DNA of 64,000 nt, taken from assembly GCF_042685645.1 (NCBI RefSeq), contig NZ_JBHUNX010000001.1, positions 1,488,001 to 1,552,000 of the forward strand, written 5' to 3'. The stretch comes from Salininema proteolyticum. GTDB taxonomy: Bacteria > Actinomycetota > Actinomycetes > Mycobacteriales > Micromonosporaceae. Positions within the stretch are counted from its first letter, which is position 1. The number at the start of each line of letters is the position of its first letter. A program made the translations under genes and the position numbers. Shown piece by piece: positions 35,552 to 44,052 of this stretch. The notes under the pieces were generated by a model. It was not told where the DNA came from. It saw nothing but the letters and a program-made list of their open reading frames with translations, and searched no databases.

Positions 35552-37116
35552 CAGTCTCGCTCCATCTGCTTTCTCAGGGTCTCTGTCAGCGGCGCCCCGC
35601 CCGGCGGTGCGACGGGCAGGTCGGGCGGCGGTCCATTGGAGATGATCCCCTCCAGGGCCGCCGTGTCGAGGTGCTCTTCCAGGACGTCGGCGAAGGCGTC
35701 CACGCGTTCGCTCCGCAGCCGCGCGAAGTCCACGTCCCCGGGAGTGAAGTCCAGTCCGCGCCGGCGGGCCACCTCGCCCAGGAAGGCGCGGCGCAGGTCG
35801 TCGTTCTCGAACAGGCCGTGCCAGGACGTGCCGTGCACGGCGTCCACGACGCAGCCCTCCTCGGCCCCGTCGCCGTCCACGAGCCAGGCGTCGCCCGCCA
35901 GTCTCTTCGGCCTGCCGTGCCGGATGGAGTAACCGCCCGCCACAGGCCCGCCGAGGACCGTCGCCCGGCCCTCGTGCCGGCGCAGGGTCTTCTCCTCGTG
36001 GAAGACCGTCTCGACCGGCAGGAGCCCCAGGCCCCGCACCAGCCCGGCGCCGGACTCCACGTCGTCGTCGATGGCCTCGCCCAGGATCTGGTAACCGCCG
36101 CACACCCCGAGGATCGGGCCTCCCAAGGCCGCGCGCTTCTCCAGCGCCGCGTCGATCCCCAGGCCCCGCATCCACTCCAGGTCGGCGACGGTGTTCTTCG
36201 TTCCGGGCACGACGACCAGGTCGGCCTCCGCGACCTCGGCCGGATCGGCTGTCATGGACACGCGCACACCCGGTTCGGCGGCCAGCGCGTCGAGGTCGGT
36301 GAAGTTCGAGATCCGGGGAAAGCGCACCACCGCCACGTCGATCCCGTCGCGCCCCAGCGGGGGAGTGGAGGGCCGCGAACGGTCGAGCGCCAGGGAGTCC
36401 TCGGCGTCGACCATGAGCCCCTCCACGTGCGGGACCACGCCCAGGCACGGCCGCCCCGTCAAGATCTCCAACTGCTCGATGCCCGGATCCAGGACCGCCC
36501 GGTCGCCCCGGAAGCGGTTGATGACGAAACCGCAGACCAGCGCCTGGTCCTCGGGCTCCAACAGCGCCAGAGTGCCGTACAGGGCGGCGAAGGCGCCGCC
36601 GCGGTCGATGTCGCACACGATGACGACCGGCAGCCCGCACTCCCGGGCCAGCCCCAGGTTCGTCAGGTCGAAGGGCCGCAGGTTGATCTCCGCCGCGCCC
36701 CCGGCCCCCTCGGCGATGACGAGGTCGAAACTGTTCTCCAGGTTCGCGAAGGACTCCGCCACCACGGGCAGCAGGGCCTTCTTCCTGCCGTGGTAGTCGC
36801 GCGCGCCGGCCTCGAAGGCGGCCTTCCCCCTCACGACGACCTGCGAATGGCGCTCGCCGGTGGGTTTTATGAGGATGGGGTTCATGTCCACGTGCGGCTC
36901 GACGCCCGCCGCGTGGGCCTGGGCCGCCTGGGCGCGGCCGATCTCGCCTCCCTCGGGCGTGACCGCCGCGTTGAGCGCCATGTTCTGGGCCTTGAACGGC
37001 GCCACGGAGATGCCCCGCCGCGCGAACAGGCGGCACAGCCCGGCCACGAGGACGCTCTTTCCCGCGTCCGACGTCGTTCCGGCCACGAGCAGGCTTCCCG
37101 TCAGTCCTCGGTTCAT
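35551..37116 (-). CDS. cobQ: Cobyric acid synthase (CobQ/CbiP)
   Basis: 521 residues. Amidates the b, d, e and g side chains of adenosylcobyrinic acid diamide. N-terminal ATPase domain: LLVAGTTSDAGKSVLVAGL, then FKAQNMALNA and ILIKPTGERHSQVV. The C-terminal type 1 amidotransferase domain has the Cys nucleophile in ILGVCGGYQILG and the His in VHGTSWHGLFEN. The start at 37116 overlaps cbiB by 4 bases. Confidence 0.92.
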   Translation of the reverse strand: MNRGLTGSLLVAGTTSDAGKSVLVAGLCRLFARRGISVAPFKAQNMALNAAVTPEGGEIGRAQAAQAHAAGVEPHVDMNPILIKPTGERHSQVVVRGKAAFEAGARDYHGRKKALLPVVAESFANLENSFDLVIAEGAGGAAEINLRPFDLTNLGLARECGLPVVIVCDIDRGGAFAALYGTLALLEPEDQALVCGFVINRFRGDRAVLDPGIEQLEILTGRPCLGVVPHVEGLMVDAEDSLALDRSRPSTPPLGRDGIDVAVVRFPRISNFTDLDALAAEPGVRVSMTADPAEVAEADLVVVPGTKNTVADLEWMRGLGIDAALEKRAALGGPILGVCGGYQILGEAIDDDVESGAGLVRGLGLLPVETVFHEEKTLRRHEGRATVLGGPVAGGYSIRHGRPKRLAGDAWLVDGDGAEEGCVVDAVHGTSWHGLFENDDLRRAFLGEVARRRGLDFTPGDVDFARLRSERVDAFADVLEEHLDTAALEGIISNGPPPDLPVAPPGGAPLTETLRKQMERD

Positions 37117-38045
37117 CGCTTCCGCCTCCTCGTCATGAGCGCTCCCGCCACCGCGAGCCCGGCCGCCGCGGCGCCCACGGCCCACGACAGCTTCCTGGCG
37201 CGCTTGATGTCCTCTCGCGCCGGGGCCTTTCCGTCGCCCATGGCCGGACGGGAGTCCTCGGCGTCGCCGTAGGAGTTGACCGACCCGCCGAGCCGCAGGC
37301 CCAGGGCGCCGGCGAAGGCCGACTCCACCTGGCCCGCGTTCGGGCTCGGGTGTCGGGACCCGTCTCTTCTCCAGACCCGCAGCCCCTCGGCCGTGCTGCC
37401 GCCCGCCACGGGTGCCAGGACGGCGGCCAGGGCGGCGCTGATCCTTGCCGGGACAACGTTCGCCAGGTCGTCCAGCCGGGCCGAGGCCCAGCCGAAGTTC
37501 CGATAGCGGGACGTCTTGTAACCCACCATCGCGTCGAGAGTGTTGACCGCGCGGTAGGCGGCGATCCCCGCCGGTCCCGCCGCGAATACCCACCACAGTG
37601 GAGCGACGACGGCGTCGGAGGTGTTCTCCGCCAAGGACTCCACCGTCGCCTTCGCCAACTCGTCTCCGTCCAGCTCGGCGGCGTCCCTGGCGCACAAAGA
37701 GCGCAGCGCGAAGCGGGCCCGGGAGAGCGAACCGACCTCCAGGGGACGGTCGACGCCGTCGGCGGCGCGCAACAGCGAGCGGCCTCCGAGGGCCGCCCAC
37801 GCGGTGGCGGCGGTGAGGACGACGGTCCAGCCTCCGCTCGCGCGGCGCTGGAGGATCCAGACCGCAGCCGTGGGAACGCCGACCGCGACGGCCGTGTAGA
37901 CCGCGCCGGCGGCCCGGCTGTCGGCGTAGAGGACGCGTTCGAGCCGCATCGCGGCCTGCCCGTATCCGGCCACGGGGTGGAAACGGCGCGGGTCGGCGAA
38001 GAGCGCGTCGGCGAGGGCGCCGAGCGCGATGCCGGCCGCCCTCAT
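37113..38045 (-). CDS. cbiB: Adenosylcobinamide-phosphate synthase (CbiB/CobD)
   Basis: 310 residues, integral membrane. Joins aminopropanol (phosphate) to cobyric acid. Motifs: DALFADPRRFHPVAGYGQ at the start, SLAENTSDAVVAPLWW, AYRAVNTLDAMVGYKTSRY and RRDGSRHPSPNAGQVESA. The C-terminus has a final helix and a basic tail. The ATG at 38045 overlaps the phosphatase stop by 4 bases. Confidence 0.9.
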   Translation of the reverse strand: MRAAGIALGALADALFADPRRFHPVAGYGQAAMRLERVLYADSRAAGAVYTAVAVGVPTAAVWILQRRASGGWTVVLTAATAWAALGGRSLLRAADGVDRPLEVGSLSRARFALRSLCARDAAELDGDELAKATVESLAENTSDAVVAPLWWVFAAGPAGIAAYRAVNTLDAMVGYKTSRYRNFGWASARLDDLANVVPARISAALAAVLAPVAGGSTAEGLRVWRRDGSRHPSPNAGQVESAFAGALGLRLGGSVNSYGDAEDSRPAMGDGKAPAREDIKRARKLSWAVGAAAAGLAVAGALMTRRRKR

Positions 38046-38623
38046 CGCACGGGCTCCTTGCTGAGCGCGCGGAGCGACCAGATTCCATCGTGCGCGGTGA
38101 AGGTCGTGACGCTCCCGGGCATCGGGTCGATGCGCCACAGGGACGTCGACGGGGCCTCCAGGACCGACAGCACGGCGGCCTTGATCGGTCCGGCGCTGGT
38201 GACGACGAGAGTGGTCTCGCCGGTCGCCGCGAGGTCCCGCATCGCGGACTCGACCCGCTCCTTCAACTGCGCGAAGGTCTCCCCGCCTGGCGGGGAGACG
38301 CCGAAGGGGTCCTCCAGCCAGCGGCTCATGTCGTCCGGGTAAAGTTCGGCGGCCCGGGCCAGGCTCAGGCCCTTCCACTGTCCGAAGTCGAGCTCGCTCC
38401 ACCGGCCGTCGACGACCGGGTCGGCGTGCCCGGCCAGTTCGGCCGTCTCCAGGCACCGCCGCAGCGGGGAGGAGGCGGCCCGGTCGGCCTCCAGCCTTCC
38501 GCACCAGTCGGCGACCAGGTCGCGGCCCTTCGCGTCGAGCGGTTCGTCGGCGGCGAAGAGGCTCCGGCGGGTCGCCGATGTCGGGCCGTGCCGGAGCAGG
38601 TGGACGGTGGAGCGACGGCTCAT
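38042..38623 (-). CDS. cobC: Histidine phosphatase, probable alpha-ribazole phosphatase (CobC-like)
   Basis: 193 residues of the phosphoglycerate-mutase-like fold. The catalytic phosphohistidine motif is LLRHGPTS, followed by ASSPLRRCLETAE and the acid segment WSELDFGQWKG; a late His is replaced by TSAGPIK near residue 150. Its place inside the cobalamin operon, overlapping cbtA and cbiB by 4 bases each, points to removal of phosphate from alpha-ribazole-5-phosphate or the cobalamin phosphate. The usual second catalytic His (SHGG-like) appears as SAGP here, which is odd. Confidence 0.75.
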   Translation of the reverse strand: MSRRSTVHLLRHGPTSATRRSLFAADEPLDAKGRDLVADWCGRLEADRAASSPLRRCLETAELAGHADPVVDGRWSELDFGQWKGLSLARAAELYPDDMSRWLEDPFGVSPPGGETFAQLKERVESAMRDLAATGETTLVVTSAGPIKAAVLSVLEAPSTSLWRIDPMPGSVTTFTAHDGIWSLRALSKEPVR

Positions 38624-39411
38624 GCGGCGGCTTCGGCTTTCTTCTCGGTCCCGGCCGCGGCCTTGTGCGAGGCGCGCAGGTTCAACCACGCGAACACGGC
38701 GGTCAGGGCGGTCCACAGGATCAGTTGGGTGCCCATCGAGGAGAGCCGGAAGTTCCACATGACGTCGACGGGGAAGTCCCCGGCCGATTCGGGCGCGGGC
38801 AGCGCGAACCACGCGCCGCCCAGAACCACCACGGCGGCGAGGCCCACGGCGACTTGGCGGGCCTCCCGCGACCAGTGCTGCGAGCGCAGGAAACGGGCCA
38901 CCGCCCAGAGGACGAGCAGCGCCGCCAGGCCGATGCCGAGCGACAGGGTGAACAGGCCGGTCCGGTTCGCAATGGTGCCCGGGTCTCCGACCGCGGGCGG
39001 GTTGGCCGGGTAGGCGAGGGCGGGGAAGAGGACGACGGTGCCGTAGACGGCGGCGCCGGCCTTCCAGGAGGCCGCCCATTCGTCAGCGGTCTCCATGCGC
39101 CGGCGGGCGAGTCCGTAGCCGAGGCCGAAGACGCCGCCGAAGGCGGCGCCCACCAGGCCGGTGGCCACCGGGAGCATCGCCTCCTGCACGGGCCGGGAGA
39201 CCAGTTCCCCTTCGTCGTGTCCGTGGGCGCCGGCCTCTTGTTCGGAGCCCGCGTCATGGTCGTGCGCGGCCTCCTGTTCGGAGGCCTGTTCTTCGAGTTC
39301 GATGGCGTCGCGGACGGCGGGTTCCCCGGCCGCCCAGGCGAAGAGGCCCGCGAGGAGCCCAGCGAGCAGTCCCGCCGCCAGTCCCCGGCGGAGGTAGTCG
39401 GTGATCGTCAT
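38620..39411 (-). CDS. cbtA: Cobalt transporter subunit CbtA
   Basis: 263 residues with five or six hydrophobic segments, starting DYLRRGLAAGLLAGLLAGLFAW. A loop after the first helix is rich in His, Asp and Glu (AAHDHDAGSEQEAGAHGHDE), suited to bind cobalt. CbtAB is a B12-riboswitch-controlled predicted cobalt importer; the riboswitch and cbtB directly upstream confirm the assignment. The stop overlaps the phosphatase start. Confidence 0.85.
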   Translation of the reverse strand: MTITDYLRRGLAAGLLAGLLAGLFAWAAGEPAVRDAIELEEQASEQEAAHDHDAGSEQEAGAHGHDEGELVSRPVQEAMLPVATGLVGAAFGGVFGLGYGLARRRMETADEWAASWKAGAAVYGTVVLFPALAYPANPPAVGDPGTIANRTGLFTLSLGIGLAALLVLWAVARFLRSQHWSREARQVAVGLAAVVVLGGAWFALPAPESAGDFPVDVMWNFRLSSMGTQLILWTALTAVFAWLNLRASHKAAAGTEKKAEAAA

Positions 39412-39419
39412 GGCTCCCC

Positions 39420-39605
39420 TTAGTGGCAGGGGAAGCCGAGAAGGTGGCGGGCGTCGTGGAAGGCCTCGTGGAGCCAGGGCGTGCCGCCGGTGAGAGTGCC
39501 CTGCTCGAAGCCCACGGCGTACAGGACGGCCGCGAAGAGGACGACGGAGAGGGCGGTGATGAGAATTCGGCGGGGCGAAGCCGCCGCAGCGCTGATGGCA
39601 GTCAT
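39420..39605 (-). CDS. cbtB: Cobalt transporter subunit CbtB
   Basis: 61 residues: one transmembrane helix (ILITALSVVLFAAVLYAVGF) followed by the conserved metal-binding end WLHEAFHDARHLLGFPCH with three spaced His residues and a final Cys-His. This is the whole CbtB family layout. It is the first gene after the cobalamin riboswitch, 9 bases before cbtA. GAGGAAAC precedes the ATG at 39605. Confidence 0.9.
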   Translation of the reverse strand: MTAISAAAASPRRILITALSVVLFAAVLYAVGFEQGTLTGGTPWLHEAFHDARHLLGFPCH

Positions 39606-39639
39606 GTTTCCTCCACGGGGAATACCTCGTCCCCGAGAA

Positions 39640-39830
39640 TCGGGACAGCGAGTCAGTATCCTGGCTATCGGATCGCCGTCCCCCGCTCAGCCTTCCCGGT
39701 CTCCCAGTGGCTATTCTCTGTCCGATCGGACGCCTGAGGCGCCCGGAGCGAGAGACTCCCCGAATACAGTGGCGGGACCGCCGCGGATTCGCACCGCGTT
39801 CCTGACTACCGCTATCTAGAGTCGAGATCA
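39640..39830 (-). promoter_or_regulatory. Cobalamin riboswitch
   Basis: Read on the minus strand the element runs GGTGCGAATCCGC, GGTCCCGCCACTGTATTC, GCCACTGGGAGACCGGGAAG, GGCGATCC and AGCCAGGATAC. This is the B12-box order of the adenosylcobalamin riboswitch, at the canonical spacing. It sits 35 bases ahead of cbtB, so high cobalamin should repress cbtBA and, through transcriptional coupling, much of the 23-kb gene set below. Confidence 0.92.
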
Positions 39831-39960
39831 CTCTACACACCGGCTCGCGCACTGTAAACCCACGGCCCGAGCGAACGTGAGCCATTCGCGCAACACCAGC
39901 TAGGCGCCCCTGCGAGGGGTCTTCAAAGGACTTTTCATTTCGCCCGCGTCCATTTTCCTA

Positions 39961-39990
39961 TTGCAAACAGTACGTACGTATTGTTAGAAT
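39961..39990 (+). promoter_or_regulatory. Promoter with an internal palindromic operator
   Basis: A -35-like TTGCAA (39961-39966) and a -10-like TAGAAT (39985-39990) are 18 bases apart. The spacer is filled by the near-perfect palindrome ACAGTACGTACGTATTGT (39967-39984; one mismatched pair). TACGTACGTA-type palindromes are common TetR-family sites, so a repressor encoded elsewhere probably controls the methyltransferase starting at 40039. Confidence 0.6.
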
Positions 39991-40038
39991 TGTGGAGACG
40001 GAACCCCGTCCAGAACCGCTCAAAGGAGAGGGACGACG

Positions 40039-40764
40039 ATGACCCAGAACTTCGGTACCGAGGCCGACCTCTACGACTCCATCCGCCCCACCTACCCCGC
40101 CGAGGCCGTCCGGTACATGCTGGGGGCCGAGCCCCTCACCGTCGCCGACGTCGGAGCCGGGACCGGCAAGCTCACCGCCGGCCTTCTCGCCGAGGGACAC
40201 ACCGTCACCGCCGTCGAACCCGACGGGCGCATGCTCGCCAAGCTCCGGGAGAACCACCCCGGGGCCCGCGGGGAGGAGGCCCCGGCCGAAGACCTGCCCT
40301 TCGCCGACGCGTCCCTCGACGCCGTCACCGCCGGACAGGCCTTCCACTGGTTCGACAAGGAAAAGGCGCTCACTGAGTTCCGCCGCGTCCTCAAGCCAGG
40401 CGGCGTCTTCGCCCCCGTCTGGAACGTTCGCGACGAGGAGTACGAGTGGGTCGCCGCCATGTCGGAGATCATCGGCTGGTCCTCGGCCGAGTACGTCGCG
40501 CCCCTCGCCACCGCCGGAGACTACTTCGCGCCCCAGTTCCCCGACCAGGAGTACGCCGTCTTCCGCTTCGCCCTGCCCGTGACCCGCCGCGGGCTCGTCG
40601 CACTGGTCCGCTCGCGCTCCTACTACATCGACGGCACCCCCGAGCGCCGCGCCGAACTCGACGAGGGAATGGAACGGCTCCTCGACACCCACCCCGACCT
40701 CAAGGGCCGGGAGAGGATCGACCTGCCCTACAAGGCCTACGCCTTCCGTCTGACGGCCGGCTGA
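40039..40764 (+). CDS. Class I SAM-dependent methyltransferase
   Basis: 241 residues. N-terminal Rossmann SAM-binding fold with VADVGAGTGKLTAGL (motif I), AVEPDGRML, AEDLPFADASLDAVTAGQAFHW and the VLKPGGVFAPVWN segment; C-terminal part variable. This matches the methyltransferase type 11 family. GAGAGGGACGACG supplies the ribosome site. Small-molecule substrate unknown. Expression is probably set by the operator at 39967-39984. Confidence 0.8.
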   Translation: MTQNFGTEADLYDSIRPTYPAEAVRYMLGAEPLTVADVGAGTGKLTAGLLAEGHTVTAVEPDGRMLAKLRENHPGARGEEAPAEDLPFADASLDAVTAGQAFHWFDKEKALTEFRRVLKPGGVFAPVWNVRDEEYEWVAAMSEIIGWSSAEYVAPLATAGDYFAPQFPDQEYAVFRFALPVTRRGLVALVRSRSYYIDGTPERRAELDEGMERLLDTHPDLKGRERIDLPYKAYAFRLTAG

Positions 40765-40967
40765 GCCCGGTACCCCGCCACCTCGGACGGAGAGACCTCC
40801 CCAGGGGCGTACGGCCGTCGGGTGGAATCCCACTGTCTCGAGTCCTTCCCTGGCGCCGGACGGCCGTGGGTTGGTCGCACCCTGTCCCGGCACCCATGTC
40901 GGAGAGGGCCGTCGATACCCTCATATCGACAGTCCTCTCCGTTCACGCGTTCCCGGCAGGTCCCCCC

Positions 40968-42149
40968 ATGCTCTCCGATCCCTTCCGGCGCCTGACCTGC
41001 GCCGCCGTACTCACCCGCTTCGCAGACACCGGCCACACGGCCGTGTTCGCCCTCCTCGCCGCCCGTCTCACCGACGACCCCCGCCTCGTGTCCGCCGTCG
41101 CCGCCTGCTCCTTCCTCCCGTGGGTCCTCTTCGGACTCGTCTCCGGCGCGCTCGTCGACCGCCACTCTCGCCGCCGCCTCTTCCTCACCGCCGACCTGGT
41201 CCGCGCCGTCCTGGCGTTCGCCCTCGCGACCCTGCTCTTCACCGGACACCTGTCCCTCGCGGCCGTGTTCATCGGCGCCTTCGCCATGACCGCCCTGCAG
41301 ACGGTCTCCGACAGCTGCCTCAACAGCCTGGTGCCCGCCCTGGTCCGAGCCGACGGCCTAGGCCGGGCCAACGCCCGCCTCAGCATGGCCCAGAACGGAA
41401 TCGGCCGCCTGGCCGGAGCACCCGCGACCACCGCCCTCCTCGCCTGGAAGGGCCCCTCGGCATTCCTGTTCACCGGGGCGGCCTTCCTGTGCTCCGCCCA
41501 CCTCGTCCGCCGGCTCCCGGACTCAGAGCCGGAACGCCGTGCCGAACCGCTCAGGCGCGACCTCCATGCCGGACTCGCCTGGATCAAAGGGACTCCGGTC
41601 GTCGCGGCCTTCGTGACCACCGTCGGGATGACGAACTTCGCCTCCGGCATGTCGACGGGAGTCCTGCCCGTCCTGGCGCTTTACGAGCTCGGAATGTCGC
41701 CCGCCGCCTACGGTTTCCTAGCCGCGGCGGGCGCCGCCGCGATGATCGAGGGAAACTACTTGGCCGGAAGGCTCCTGGAGCGTATGGGGGCCGGAACGCT
41801 CGCGGTCCTCTCCGTCGCGGTCAAAGTGGGCGGGTTCGCCCTTTACGCCTTCGCCGCGTCCGTATCCGCCGCGCTCATCGCGGCCGCGATCCTTGGCTTC
41901 ACCGCCGGCGTTTGGAACGTGGCGAGCATGACCGTGCTGATGCGCCTGATCCCCGACGAGCTCCGGGGCAGGATCCTCGCGGCCTATAAGACCGTCGCCA
42001 CCGCGCTCTTTCCCCTGGGGGCGCTGCTCGCCGGATGGATCGCCCACGCCCTCGGCGTCCGCTGGGCCTTCGCGGCGGCAGGGGTGCTGGTCATCGCCGC
42101 CGCACTCCACTTGCGAGTCCGCTCCTCCCGCGGCCCGGGCCGCGCCTGA
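40968..42149 (+). CDS. MFS transporter (drug-exporter type)
   Basis: About 393 residues with 12 predicted helices and the cytoplasmic loop 2-3 motif GLVSGALVDRHSRRRLF, typical of the MFS_3/enterobactin-exporter-like group. MAQNGIGRLAGAP follows in the middle. The ATG at 40968 gives the usual short N-terminus; ATG 40896 is also in frame. The substrate is not evident. It ends 162 bases before a convergent ABC operon with a shared hairpin between. Confidence 0.75.
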   Translation: MLSDPFRRLTCAAVLTRFADTGHTAVFALLAARLTDDPRLVSAVAACSFLPWVLFGLVSGALVDRHSRRRLFLTADLVRAVLAFALATLLFTGHLSLAAVFIGAFAMTALQTVSDSCLNSLVPALVRADGLGRANARLSMAQNGIGRLAGAPATTALLAWKGPSAFLFTGAAFLCSAHLVRRLPDSEPERRAEPLRRDLHAGLAWIKGTPVVAAFVTTVGMTNFASGMSTGVLPVLALYELGMSPAAYGFLAAAGAAAMIEGNYLAGRLLERMGAGTLAVLSVAVKVGGFALYAFAASVSAALIAAAILGFTAGVWNVASMTVLMRLIPDELRGRILAAYKTVATALFPLGALLAGWIAHALGVRWAFAAAGVLVIAAALHLRVRSSRGPGRA

Positions 42150-42250
42150 CCGCACACCGACGGCCCCGGACTCCTGTGCACACGGAGAGTCCATCTTCGC
42201 GAGGTCGTCCTCCAACCCGGCGGACCCGCATGCGCTCGCGCACACGAAAA

Positions 42251-42286
42251 GTCCGGGCGGCCCGCACTCCCGCGCGCCGCCCGGAC
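42251..42286. terminator. Hairpin terminator between convergent operons
   Basis: Arms GTCCGGGCGGC (42251-42261) and GCCGCCCGGAC (42276-42286) are perfect complements with a 14-base loop. On the minus strand the stem is followed by TTTT, so it is a good intrinsic terminator for the ABC operon and can also stop the plus-strand MFS transcript. Confidence 0.75.
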
Positions 42287-42311
42287 CCGTTCCTGTTTCC
42301 CGTCAAGTCAT

Positions 42312-43106
42312 TCAGGCCACGGTCGACGCGCTCTCGAACTTGGCGCGCGACCAGAGGTATCCGATGAGGGCCAGCCCCGCGCACCAGGCGACGGTCGCCC
42401 AGGTCGCGGCCGTGTCGGGGTGTCCGGTGAGGAAGCCCCGCAGCGACTCGGTCATCGGGGTGAAGGGCTGGTACTCGGCGAACCAGCGCAGTCCCGTCGG
42501 CATCGTGTCGGTGGGCACGAAACCGCTGCCCAGCATTGGCAGGAACATCAGCGGTATCGGTATGGTGCCGGCCATCTCCAGGGTCTTGCTGATGACGCCC
42601 ATCGCGGTCGTGATCCAGGCCAGCGCGAAGCCGACCAGGGCGGTGCTCCCGAGGACTCCCAGCCAGTCGAGGCCGACGGCCTCCGTCCGGTATCCCATGA
42701 GCGCGGCGACCCCGAGGATGACGGCGATGCCGGCGACCACCTGGATCGTGGAGCCCAGGACGTGTCCGGTGAGGATGGAGCCCCGTGAGATGGACATGGT
42801 GCGAAAACGGGCCACGATGCCCTCGGTCATGTCCTTGGAGACCGAGATCGTGGTCCCCTGGGCCACCGTCCCGGCGGTCATGAGCATGATGCCCGGGACG
42901 ACGTAGGCGAGGTAGTCGGCGCGCCCTCCGGAGGCGCCGGGCAGTCCGTCGCCCATGGTGCTGCCGAAGACGTAGACGAACAGCACCAGCAGCAATACGG
43001 GCGTGGCGAGCAGCGGGATCGTCATGGACGGGTAGCGCTTGATGTGGACGAGGTTGCGGCGCAGCATGGTCGCCGAGTCGCGGATCGGGTGGGCCTTGGT
43101 GCTCAT
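42312..43106 (-). CDS. ABC-2-type permease (DrrB-like)
   Basis: 264 residues with six hydrophobic segments and the ABC-2 pattern DSATMLRRNLVHIKRYPSM at the start, then DYLAYVVPGIMLMTAGTVAQGTT. It should form the membrane part of a drug or lipid exporter with the ATPase upstream, which it overlaps by 4 bases. It is the last gene of the regulator-DUF4097-ATPase-permease operon. Confidence 0.85.
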   Translation of the reverse strand: MSTKAHPIRDSATMLRRNLVHIKRYPSMTIPLLATPVLLLVLFVYVFGSTMGDGLPGASGGRADYLAYVVPGIMLMTAGTVAQGTTISVSKDMTEGIVARFRTMSISRGSILTGHVLGSTIQVVAGIAVILGVAALMGYRTEAVGLDWLGVLGSTALVGFALAWITTAMGVISKTLEMAGTIPIPLMFLPMLGSGFVPTDTMPTGLRWFAEYQPFTPMTESLRGFLTGHPDTAATWATVAWCAGLALIGYLWSRAKFESASTVA

Positions 43107-44041
43107 GGTGTCTTCTCCAGGTGGGGCTGACCGGTCAGCGTCAGGAAGACGTCGTCCAGGTCGGGTGTGTGCATGGACAGTTCGTCGACCTCGATGGAGG
43201 CCGCGTCGAGGCGGTCGAGCAGGGCGCGCAGCGCGGGCATGCTCCCGTCGCTGGGAATCCGCAGCGTGTTCGCGTCTCCGCCCCGGGTGGCGTCGTCGAG
43301 CGCCCGGGCGGCCGCCTCGAGGGCGGCCTCGTCGGCGAAGTGCAGGGCGACGTGTCCGCCGGGAATACGGCGCTTGAGCTCGGCCGGGGTCCCCTCCGCC
43401 ACCAGGCGGCCGCCGTCGAGGACGGCGATCCTGTCGGCGAGCTGGTCGGCCTCCTCCAGGTACTGGGTGGTCAGGAAGATCGTGACTCCGTCGGCGACCA
43501 GGCGGCGGACGATCTCCCACATGGTGCGGCGGCTGCGCGGGTCGAGGCCGGTGGTCGGCTCGTCGAGGAAGATGGTCTTCGGGGAGCCCACGAGAGTCAT
43601 CGCCAGGTCCAGTCGGCGCTTCATGCCGCCGGAGTAGGTGCTCGCGGGCTTCTTCGCCGCGTCGACGAGGTCGAAGCTCTCCAGGAGGGCCGCGGTGGTC
43701 CGCCGTCCGTCGCGGCGGTCCAGGTGGTGGAGGTCGGCCATCAGCCGGAGGTTCTCCTCACCGGTCATGAGCCCGTCGACCGCGGAGAACTGGCCGGTGA
43801 CCCCGATGGAGTCGCGGACGGATCCGGGGTCGGAGGCGAGGTCGTGGCCGTGGACCGAGGCGCTTCCCCCGTCGGCCTTCAAGAGCGTCGACAGGATGTT
43901 GACGGTGGTGGTCTTGCCGGCGCCGTTGGGGCCCAGCAGCGCGAAGACGCTGCCGGCGGGGATGTCCAGGTCGATGCCGTCCAGGACGGTCTTGTCGCCG
44001 AAGGACTTGCGCAGCCCGGCGGCCGCGATGGCGGTGGTCAT
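43103..44041 (-). CDS. ABC transporter ATP-binding protein (DrrA-like)
   Basis: 312 residues: LLGPNGAGKTTTVNIL (Walker A), TYSGGMKRRLDLAMTL (signature), TIFLDEPTTGLDPRSRR (Walker B) and the DUF4162-like C-terminal region of daunorubicin-resistance ATPases ending DLDDVFLTLTG. It pairs with the permease downstream through an ATGA overlap and follows the DUF4097 gene by 11 bases. Confidence 0.88.
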   Translation of the reverse strand: MTTAIAAAGLRKSFGDKTVLDGIDLDIPAGSVFALLGPNGAGKTTTVNILSTLLKADGGSASVHGHDLASDPGSVRDSIGVTGQFSAVDGLMTGEENLRLMADLHHLDRRDGRRTTAALLESFDLVDAAKKPASTYSGGMKRRLDLAMTLVGSPKTIFLDEPTTGLDPRSRRTMWEIVRRLVADGVTIFLTTQYLEEADQLADRIAVLDGGRLVAEGTPAELKRRIPGGHVALHFADEAALEAAARALDDATRGGDANTLRIPSDGSMPALRALLDRLDAASIEVDELSMHTPDLDDVFLTLTGQPHLEKTP

Positions 44042-44052
44042 GCCTGTTCCTT

